A stretch of DNA of 8,038 nucleotides from Burkholderiales bacterium (GTDB lineage: Bacteria; Pseudomonadota; Gammaproteobacteria; Burkholderiales; SG8-39): assembly GCA_017880745.1 (NCBI GenBank), contig JADGRR010000116.1, positions 1 through 8,038 of the forward strand, in the 5' to 3' direction. Made by a program: the position numbers and the translations under genes. Shown piece by piece: positions 1 to 4,879 of the stretch. Position 1 is the stretch's first letter. Each line of letters starts with the position of its first letter. The notes under the pieces are model-generated. The model was not told where the DNA came from. It did no database searches and saw only the letters and a program-made list of their open reading frames with translations.

Positions 1-1
1 C

Positions 2-760
2 AAACTGTTCTGGCAGTCGGTGATCGGACTGATTGCCGCCGTGTATCTCGCGTTCGCCGTGTCGGCGCCGAGCAGCGCCAAGATCTTCGACCTGTTTACG
101 GCGTGGGTTGGCAGCGGCCTATCCATGACTCTGCCGCCCAAGGCCGACCTGATCCTGCCTTTCTTCAAGAACATCGCATATCCGCTGGGCGTATGGGGTT
201 TCATCGTGCTCACCTACTTCGTCATCGTCGGCACCAGCAACGCGGTCAACCTCACCGACGGTCTGGATGGCCTGGCGATCATGCCGGCGGTGATGATCGC
301 CGGCGCGCTCGGCATTTTTGCGTACGTGGCGGGCAACACGGTGTACTCGAAATACCTGCTCCTGCCCTATATTCCGGGCGCCGGCGAACTGACGGTGTTC
401 TGCGGCGCGCTCGCCGGAGCCGGCCTGGGTTTTCTCTGGTTCAACGCCTACCCGGCCGAGGTGTTCATGGGCGACGTCGGTGCGCTCGCGATCGGCGCCG
501 CCCTCGGTACGGTGGCCGTAATCGTGCGCCAGGAAATCGTGCTGTTCATCATGGGCGGCGTGTTCGTCGCCGAGACGTTGTCAGTGATGCTGCAGGTGCT
601 GTACTTCAAGTGGAGCGGCGGCAAGCGCATTTTCCGCATGGCGCCGCTGCATCACCACTACGAGCTGTCCGGGTGGAAAGAATCGCAAGTCGTGGTGCGG
701 TTTTGGATCATTACGATGATGCTGGTGCTGTTCGGATTGTCGACATTGAAGCTGAGATGA
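2..760 (+). CDS. mraY: Phospho-N-acetylmuramoyl-pentapeptide transferase MraY, 5'-truncated by window edge
   Basis: This inner-membrane enzyme moves phospho-MurNAc-pentapeptide from UDP to undecaprenyl phosphate, giving lipid I. The frame is open from base 2 (KLFWQSVIGL...) and ends at TGA 758-760, giving 252 C-terminal residues. The true start and the paired catalytic aspartates near residue 115 of the E. coli enzyme lie upstream of the window. Visible family marks are NAVNLTDGLDGLA (NLTDGLDG at nt 248-271), FMGDVGALAIG (nt 464 onward; the Asp at 473-475 matches the catalytic D267 of E. coli), and APLHHHYELSGWKE with its HHH at nt 650-658. Several hydrophobic membrane segments alternate with short loops. 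A loop (nt about 60-180) is longer than in E. coli, as I recall for betaproteobacterial MraY. The GTG at nt 20 is an internal Val codon, not a start. The stop overlaps the murD start (ATGA), implying translational coupling. The family call is secure. Confidence 0.97.
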   Translation, partial: KLFWQSVIGLIAAVYLAFAVSAPSSAKIFDLFTAWVGSGLSMTLPPKADLILPFFKNIAYPLGVWGFIVLTYFVIVGTSNAVNLTDGLDGLAIMPAVMIAGALGIFAYVAGNTVYSKYLLLPYIPGAGELTVFCGALAGAGLGFLWFNAYPAEVFMGDVGALAIGAALGTVAVIVRQEIVLFIMGGVFVAETLSVMLQVLYFKWSGGKRIFRMAPLHHHYELSGWKESQVVVRFWIITMMLVLFGLSTLKLR

Positions 761-2214
761 GTCTGGCGGGCAAACATGCGTTGGTTCTGGGCTTAGGCGA
801 AACCGGCTTGTCGATGGCCCGCTTTCTCTCTCGCCGCGGCGCGCGCGTGCGCGTGGCGGACACCCGCGACGATCCGCCGAAGCTGGCGGCGCTCGGCGAA
901 AAAGTGCCGCAGGCAGAGCTTGTCCTCGGCGCCTATCGCGACGAATCCTTCGCCGGCATCGATCTCATCGCCATCAGTCCGGGCGTGCCTCTGGCGACGC
1001 CGCTGGTGCGCGCGGCCGCTAAGCGCGGTGTGCCGGTGGTCGGTGATATCGAACTGTTCGCGCAGGCATTGCGCGAAGGCAACAGCGGCGCGCAGGCGGC
1101 GCGCGATCGCAACCGCGGCGTCCAGACGCCGCCGCAAAGCCCGCGGCCGCAGGTGCTGGCGGTCACCGGCACCAACGGCAAGACGACGGTCACCGCACTT
1201 ACCGGAGCCATGTGCAAGCGCGGCGGGCTGGCGACCGAGGTGGCGGGCAATATCAGCCCGGCGGCGCTGGATGCCTTGATGCAGTGCGAGGATGGCCGGC
1301 GCAAGCCCGAAGTGTGGGTGCTGGAGCTTTCCAGCTTTCAGCTCGAGACCACGCGCACGCTCAATCCGGCCGCGGCGACGGTGCTCAATATCAGCGAAGA
1401 CCATCTCGACCGCTACGACGGCATGGCTGCGTACACGCGGGCCAAGACGCGGATATTCCGCGGCGAGGGCATCCAGGTGCTCAATCGCAACGACGCCCGC
1501 AGCAGGGGCATGGCCAAGGCTGGCCGCAAACAGGTGAGCTTCGGTCTGGATGCGCCCACCCGCGCCGAGGATTTCGGTCTGTTGCGCGTCGACGGCGAGT
1601 TATGGCTGGCGCAAGGCGCGACGCCGCTCCTCGCGGTGAAGGACCTGCCGCTCGCCGGGCTGCACAACGCAGGCAACGCGCTCGCCGCGCTGGCGCTGAC
1701 GCGGGCGCTGGGCGAACCCTATCCGCCGTTGCTGACGGCGCTGCGCGATTTCAAGGGCCTGCCGCACCGGGTGGAGAAAGTGGCCGAGTTCGATGGGGTC
1801 GCGTTCTACGACGACTCCAAGGGCACCAATGTCGGCTCCACCGTTGCGGCGCTGAACGGCTTTGCCGAACTCACCGCGCGCGGCGCGCGCGTGGTCCTGA
1901 TCGCCGGCGGCGAGGGCAAGGGGCAGAATTTCGCGCCGCTCGCCGAGCCGGCTTCCCGCTACGCCCGCGCGGTCGTGCTGATCGGGCGCGATGCCGAACT
2001 CATCGCAAGCGCTCTTGGCGCGAGCGGCATGGCCGTGCTGCGCGCCGCCAGCATGAAGGAGGCCGTGGCACAGGCCCGCGCGCAGGCGCAGCCGGGGGAC
2101 GTGGTGCTGCTGTCGCCGGCGTGCGCCAGCTTCGACATGTTCCGCAATTACCAGCATCGCGGCGAGGTGTTCGCCGGATGCGTACAAGAGATCGCTCATG
2201 CTCAGCTACATTAA
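757..2214 (+). CDS. murD: UDP-N-acetylmuramoyl-L-alanine--D-glutamate ligase MurD
   Basis: This cytoplasmic ATP-dependent Mur ligase adds D-glutamate to UDP-MurNAc-L-Ala. It has 485 aa, against about 438 in E. coli. The N-terminal Rossmann-like domain begins ALVLGLGETGLSMARFL. The ATP loop is VTGTNGKTT (residues 136-144), the central-domain motif is NISEDHLDRY (211-220), and FYDDSKGTNVGST (350 onward) and AGGEGKGQNF (383-392) follow. LLSPACASFDMF (451 onward) lies near the C-terminus. The extra length is largely a Gln/Pro/Arg-rich linker (about residues 106-132) just before the ATP loop. The ATG at 757 shares an ATGA overlap with the mraY stop, and the protein begins MSLAGKHALVLG as expected. 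An open frame extends far upstream of this ATG, but there it is only the out-of-frame shadow of mraY. No strong Shine-Dalgarno is visible, which fits coupling to mraY. The 3' end overlaps ftsW by 17 bp. Confidence 0.97.
   Translation: MSLAGKHALVLGLGETGLSMARFLSRRGARVRVADTRDDPPKLAALGEKVPQAELVLGAYRDESFAGIDLIAISPGVPLATPLVRAAAKRGVPVVGDIELFAQALREGNSGAQAARDRNRGVQTPPQSPRPQVLAVTGTNGKTTVTALTGAMCKRGGLATEVAGNISPAALDALMQCEDGRRKPEVWVLELSSFQLETTRTLNPAAATVLNISEDHLDRYDGMAAYTRAKTRIFRGEGIQVLNRNDARSRGMAKAGRKQVSFGLDAPTRAEDFGLLRVDGELWLAQGATPLLAVKDLPLAGLHNAGNALAALALTRALGEPYPPLLTALRDFKGLPHRVEKVAEFDGVAFYDDSKGTNVGSTVAALNGFAELTARGARVVLIAGGEGKGQNFAPLAEPASRYARAVVLIGRDAELIASALGASGMAVLRAASMKEAVAQARAQAQPGDVVLLSPACASFDMFRNYQHRGEVFAGCVQEIAHAQLH
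2186..2190 (+). promoter_or_regulatory. Ribosome binding site of ftsW
   Basis: AAGAG lies within the murD coding sequence, 7 nt upstream of the ATG at 2198. It supports this start even though it falls inside murD, so ftsW can be initiated in an overlapping arrangement. Confidence 0.55.
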
Positions 2215-3358
2215 GGCCGAGCGCACCTCACCCGCGGAATTCGACCAGGCGCTGGTGTGGACCGCGCTCATCCTGCTGGTGTTGGGAATGGTGATGGTGT
2301 ATTCGGCCTCGATCGCCACCGCCGAGGCGAGCCGCTTTACCGGCAATCAGCCGGCCTATTTCCTGGTGCGGCACGCGGTTTTTCTCGGGGTGAGCCTGAT
2401 TGCTGCGCTGACTGCGTTTCAGGTACCGGTGCGCATCTGGCAAAGCCTGGCGCCATGGCTGTTTCTCTTCGGCATCGTGTTACTGGTGCTGGTGCTGATC
2501 CCGGGCGCGGGCCGCGAGGTGAACGGCGCGAAGCGCTGGCTCTCCCTCGGTCTCGCCAATCTGCAGCCTTCCGAATTCATGAAGCTCGCCGCCGTGCTCT
2601 ATGCCGCCGACTACACCGCGCGCAAATCGGCGCTGATGCACAGCTTCAAGAAAGGCCTGCTGCCGATGCTTGCGGTGATGCTGGTGGTCGGGTGGCTGCT
2701 GCTGCGCGAGCCCGACTTCGGCGCCTTCGTGGTGATCGCGTCGATCGCCATGGCGATCCTGTTCCTCGGCGGCATGAACGGCAAATGGTTCGCCGGGCTG
2801 TTCATGCTCTCGCTGGGAGGCTTCCTCATCCTCATCCTCAGCTCGCCTTACCGCATGCAGCGCATCTTTGGCTTCATGGACCCGTGGGCCGACCCCTACG
2901 GCCGGGGCTACCAGCTGTCGCATGCGTTGATCGCCTTCGGCCGCGGCGAATGGCTGGGCGTCGGCCTGGGCGCAAGCGTGGAGAAGCTGTTCTACCTGCC
3001 TGAGGCGCACACCGATTTTCTGCTCGCCGTGATCGCCGAGGAACTGGGCCTGGCCGGCGTGGTGACGGTCGTCGCGCTGTTCACTTGGATCGTGCTGCGC
3101 GCATTTGCCATCGGCCGCCAGGCAGCTGCGTCGGAACGTTACTACGCGGCGCTGGTGGCGCAGGGCATCGCCGTCTGGCTCGGGGTCCAGACGCTGATCA
3201 ACATGGGCGTGAACATGGGAGTGCTGCCGACCAAGGGTCTCACCCTGCCGCTGATGAGTTTCGGCGGCAGCGGCATTCTCGCCAACTGCCTGGCGCTGGT
3301 AGTTCTGCTGCGCATCGATTACGAAAATCGAGCCCTCATGCGGGGGCAGCCCGCATGA
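2198..3358 (+). CDS. ftsW: Septal peptidoglycan glycosyltransferase FtsW (SEDS family)
   Basis: FtsW is the SEDS-family polytopic membrane protein that polymerises lipid II at the septum together with the transpeptidase FtsI. It has 386 aa and about ten hydrophobic segments (first at about residues 18-38). Family marks are NGAKRWLSLGLANLQPSEFMKL (109-130), LREPDFGA (169-176), FMDPWADPYGRGYQ (226-239), YLPEAHTDFLLAVIAEELG with D273 at the position of the catalytic Asp (E. coli D297), and NMGVNMGVLPTKGLTLPLMSFGGSG (335-359). The ATG at 2198 lies inside the 3' end of murD (17-bp overlap) and has an AAGAG at 2186-2190 with 7-nt spacing. The C-terminus ENRALMRGQPA is encoded within a perfect 13-bp palindrome that also contains the TGA. 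The LMRG portion looks native, and the last few residues may be set by the repeat. The family assignment is secure. Confidence 0.97.
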   Translation: MLSYIKAERTSPAEFDQALVWTALILLVLGMVMVYSASIATAEASRFTGNQPAYFLVRHAVFLGVSLIAALTAFQVPVRIWQSLAPWLFLFGIVLLVLVLIPGAGREVNGAKRWLSLGLANLQPSEFMKLAAVLYAADYTARKSALMHSFKKGLLPMLAVMLVVGWLLLREPDFGAFVVIASIAMAILFLGGMNGKWFAGLFMLSLGGFLILILSSPYRMQRIFGFMDPWADPYGRGYQLSHALIAFGRGEWLGVGLGASVEKLFYLPEAHTDFLLAVIAEELGLAGVVTVVALFTWIVLRAFAIGRQAAASERYYAALVAQGIAVWLGVQTLINMGVNMGVLPTKGLTLPLMSFGGSGILANCLALVVLLRIDYENRALMRGQPA

Positions 3359-3362
3359 GGGC
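3332..3362. repeat. Palindrome 1: perfect 13-bp stem containing the ftsW stop
   Basis: The left arm GCCCTCATGCGGG (3332-3344) and right arm CCCGCATGAGGGC (3350-3362) are exact reverse complements around a 5-nt GGCAG loop. The ftsW TGA (3356-3358) lies in the right arm. No T-run follows, so this is not a standard intrinsic terminator. It resembles a REP-type hairpin that could protect the 3' end of the upstream message or slow ribosomes near the stop; that role is inference. Confidence 0.85.
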
Positions 3363-3365
3363 AAG

Positions 3366-3419
3366 GATTTCAGTGAAGGCTAATGCGGGCGAAGCCCGCG
3401 TTATGCCGAAACTAAAATC
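3366..3419. repeat. Palindrome 2: long imperfect hairpin with GCGGGC-GAA-GCCCGC tip
   Basis: The core arms 3381-3390 and 3394-3403 pair over 10 bp with one G-U wobble around a GAA loop. GGC (3378-3380) and GCC (3405-3407) continue the stem past a bulged T. Below a GAA/GAA internal loop, GATTTCAGT (3366-3374) pairs with ACTAAAATC (3411-3419) with a single C-A mismatch. The lower stem's right arm carries the same AAAATC found upstream of palindrome 1. A GC-rich tip with internal loops is typical of REP-like elements. No T-run follows. Confidence 0.75.
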
Positions 3420-3423
3420 TTCG

Positions 3424-3450
3424 ATTGATGCGGGGGCAGCCCGCATGAAT
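3424..3450. repeat. Palindrome 3: second copy of the ATGCGGG/CCCGCAT hairpin
   Basis: ATGCGGG (3428-3434) and CCCGCAT (3440-3446) pair around GGCAG. Beyond a G-G mismatch, ATT (3424-3426) pairs with AAT (3448-3450), giving 10 of 11 pairs. The hairpin ends 14 nt before the murG ATG, so it may limit ribosome access to murG, which lacks a convincing Shine-Dalgarno. That effect is inference. Confidence 0.75.
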
Positions 3451-3464
3451 GCGATGACAGAAGC

Positions 3465-4526
3465 ATGGCACGCACGATCATGATCATGGCAGGGGGGACC
3501 GGAGGGCACGTGTTTCCTGCGCTGGCGGTGGCCGGACATCTGAAACAGCAGGGGTGGCGGGTGGTGTGGCTGGGGGCGAAAACGGGAATGGAAGCGACGC
3601 TGGTACCCAAACATGGCTACGAAGTGGCCTGGGTGCGCTTTTCCGGGCTGCGCGGCAAAGGCCTGATGCGTGCTGCGCTGCTGCCGTTCAACCTGCTTGT
3701 CGCTTTCTGGCAGAGCGCGCGCGCAATTCTCGCCGAGCGTCCGGACGTGGTGCTGGGCATGGGCGGCTATATCAGTTTCCCGGGCGGCATGATGGCTTCG
3801 CTGCTGCACCGCCCGCTGGTGATCCACGAGCAGAATTCCGTCGCCGGCCTTGCAAACAAGGTGCTGGCGCGCCTGGCCGACAGGGTATTGGCCGGGTTTC
3901 CCGGCTCTTTGCCGGGCGCGCAATTCTGCGGCAACCCCGTGCGCAAGGACATTGCCGCGCTGGGCGCTCCGGGCGCGCGCTACGCCGAGCGTTCCGGCCG
4001 ACTCAGGCTGCTGGTGGTGGGCGGCAGCCTTGGTGCTCAAATATTGAACCAGACCGTGCCGCAGGCGCTGGCGCTGCTGCCGCAGGGCGAGCGTCCCGAA
4101 GTCACGCACCAGGCCGGAGAGAAAAACATCGAGGCGTTGCGCGCCGGCTACGCTGGCGCGGGCGTGCAAGCCGAGCTGGTCGCATTCATCGACGATATGG
4201 CAGCGCGTTATGCCGGCGCGGATGTCGTCCTCTGCCGTGCAGGAGCGCTCACCGTCGCCGAGCTTGCGTGCGCCGGCGTGGCCAGCATTCTCGTGCCGTA
4301 TCCGCACGCCGTCGACGATCATCAGACCGGCAATGCGAAATTCCTTTCCGGACGCGGCGCCGCCGTGCTGCTGCCGCAAAGCGAACTCACGCCGGAAAGT
4401 CTGGCCCGCCTCCTGCGCGGTCTGGATCGCCGGCAACTGCTCGCAATTGCGGAAAAAGCGCGCCAATTGGCCAAGCCCGAGGCTACGCGGATCGTGGCCG
4501 ACACGTGCAAGGAGGTTGCGCGATGA
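3465..4526 (+). CDS. murG: UDP-GlcNAc:lipid I N-acetylglucosaminyltransferase MurG
   Basis: MurG is a GT28-family enzyme on the inner face of the cytoplasmic membrane. It adds GlcNAc from UDP-GlcNAc to lipid I, making lipid II. It has 353 aa, matching about 355 in E. coli. The N-terminal domain has GGTGGH (residues 10-15), MGGYISFPGG and IHEQNSVAGLANK (HEQN at 121-124). The C-terminal UDP-GlcNAc domain has VVGGSLGAQ (GGSLGA 186-191) and CRAGALTVAEL (257-267, with the conserved Glu at 266), then PYPHAVDDHQTGNA. The ATG at 3465 gives MARTIMIMAGG; a second in-frame ATG at 3480 is possible but would trim the usual N-terminus. Only a poor AGAAG sits 1 nt before the ATG, and three hairpins fill the preceding gap. 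The first eight glycine codons are all GGG or GGA, unlike the GGC-rich remainder. The stop overlaps the next ORF (ATGA). Confidence 0.97.
   Translation: MARTIMIMAGGTGGHVFPALAVAGHLKQQGWRVVWLGAKTGMEATLVPKHGYEVAWVRFSGLRGKGLMRAALLPFNLLVAFWQSARAILAERPDVVLGMGGYISFPGGMMASLLHRPLVIHEQNSVAGLANKVLARLADRVLAGFPGSLPGAQFCGNPVRKDIAALGAPGARYAERSGRLRLLVVGGSLGAQILNQTVPQALALLPQGERPEVTHQAGEKNIEALRAGYAGAGVQAELVAFIDDMAARYAGADVVLCRAGALTVAELACAGVASILVPYPHAVDDHQTGNAKFLSGRGAAVLLPQSELTPESLARLLRGLDRRQLLAIAEKARQLAKPEATRIVADTCKEVAR
4509..4515 (+). promoter_or_regulatory. Near-ideal Shine-Dalgarno for the 65-aa ORF
   Basis: AAGGAGG lies in the last codons of murG, 7 nt before the ATG at 4523. It is the strongest ribosome binding site in the window and the main evidence that the following small ORF is translated. 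In murG it encodes the Lys-Glu-Val near the C-terminus, so coding need alone could partly explain it. Confidence 0.8.
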
Positions 4527-4720
4527 GAGTCGAACGCAAATTCGCCCGGCAATCGATATCGACCAACGTAGTCTCGCTCGCCGCCTACCGCGAGGCGCGC
4601 ACCGGCGCCGCGGACGCATCGGCGGCTGCCCCTGCCGCGCTCCGGCCTGCGCAGAGCGAGATGGGGCTGTATTGGCGCTGGCTGGCTGTGACCGGCGCGA
4701 TGTGGACGTTTTGGTGGTGA
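4523..4720 (+). CDS. Small unknown protein (65 aa) between murG and murC, aromatic-rich C-terminus
   Basis: I do not recognise this gene. It starts at ATG 4523 with an ATGA overlap on the murG stop and a strong AAGGAGG 7 nt upstream, so translation coupled to murG is likely. The protein has three visible parts: a basic N-terminus (MRVERKFARQ), a NVVSLAAYREAR stretch (15-26) like short motifs I recall at the start of many small proteobacterial hypotheticals, and a low-complexity Ala/Pro segment (28-43). The C-terminal tail GLYWRWLAVTGAMWTFWW (48-65) has five Trp, one Tyr and one Phe. The tail could sit at the membrane interface or form a marginal membrane segment, but an internal Arg argues against a clean transmembrane helix. 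Its place beside MurG, a peripheral membrane enzyme, hints at a membrane-associated accessory role; this is inference only. It could instead be the decayed or shortened remnant of a longer gene. Confidence 0.65.
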   Translation: MRVERKFARQSISTNVVSLAAYREARTGAADASAAAPAALRPAQSEMGLYWRWLAVTGAMWTFWW

Positions 4721-4753
4721 CAGGGATCCGCTGCAATCGATCGCGATGAACCT

Positions 4754-4840
4754 ATGACGCATAAAGTCAAACGCATACATTTCGTCGGCATCGGCGAACC
4801 GGTTTTTTGGAACCGCCGCTGCCGACTGGACCGAGCATGA
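4754..4840 (+). pseudogene. Partial duplicate of the murC 5' end, readable as a 28-aa ORF coupled to murC
   Basis: An ATG at 4754 opens MTHKVKRIHFVGIG, which matches the first 14 residues of MurC except T for K at residue 2. The reading then diverges (EPVFWNRRCRLDRA) and stops at TGA 4838-4840. That stop overlaps the true murC ATG at 4837 as ATGA, the junction used elsewhere in this cluster. It lacks the rest of the Rossmann nucleotide loop (GGSGMSG), so it cannot be a functional MurC domain. No Shine-Dalgarno is evident upstream. It may be a duplication remnant, or a leader ORF that delivers ribosomes to murC. Translation is unproven. Confidence 0.6.
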
Positions 4841-4879
4841 AGCATAAGGTCAAACGTATACATTTCGTCGGCATCGGCG
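4754..4879 (+). repeat. 43-bp direct repeat (4754-4796 and 4837-4879), 83-bp offset
   Basis: The two copies match at 40 of 43 positions. The differences are C/A at 4758 vs 4841 (Thr vs Lys codon), A/G at 4765 vs 4848, and C/T at 4774 vs 4857; the last two are synonymous third-position transitions. Identity ends abruptly after the ATCGGCG at 4790-4796. Upstream of both copies there is only a loose resemblance (GGATCCGCTGC at 4724-4734, GGAACCGCCGCTGC at 4809-4822), so the duplicated unit may once have been longer. The 40-bp spacer 4797-4836 contains a six-T run and a short CGGTT/AACCG inverted repeat. Confidence 0.9.

Larger units (their letters stand above)
3324..3448 (+). repeat. Direct repeat pair, 90-bp period, spanning the ftsW 3' end and the ftsW-murG gap
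   Basis: A 21-bp block (ATGCGGG, GGCAG, CCCGCATGA) occurs identically at 3338-3358 and 3428-3448, exactly 90 bp apart. Each copy is preceded at the same 8-nt distance by AAAATC (3324-3329 and 3414-3419), so the shared unit is about 35 bp with a diverged 8-nt middle. The first copy supplies the last codons and stop of ftsW; the second lies in the intergenic gap. Between them is a related but different hairpin. This looks like a small cluster of palindromic elements, or a local duplication of the end of ftsW. Confidence 0.85.

Noticed and set aside
3332..3450. Intrinsic transcription terminator after ftsW
   Set aside because: The stems are strong, but no T-run follows any of the three hairpins, and the genes downstream belong to the same pathway.
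3355..3483. Possible 42-aa ORF starting with ATGA on the ftsW stop and ending inside murG
   Set aside because: It is composed almost entirely of the palindromic repeats (NAGEAR and DAGAAR arise from the hairpin cores), has no Shine-Dalgarno, and overlaps the murG start by 19 bp. It is more likely a by-product of the repeats.
3336..4736. Long minus-strand open frame (466 codons) opposite murG
   Set aside because: It spans murG, the small ORF and the palindromic repeats. The Arg/Gln/His-rich translation is typical of an antisense shadow.
4746..4757. Three-codon ORF (ATG AAC CTA TGA) overlapping the start of the murC-like leader ORF as ATGA
   Set aside because: It is too short to be meaningful and has no ribosome binding site; probably coincidence.
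4797..4820. Terminator or attenuator around the six-T run before murC
   Set aside because: The T-run lies in the loop of a weak 5-bp CGGTT/AACCG stem rather than after a GC-rich stem.
4807..4836. TTG start extending MurC by ten residues
   Set aside because: The added residues are not MurC-like, and ATG 4837 gives the family N-terminus and an ATGA junction.
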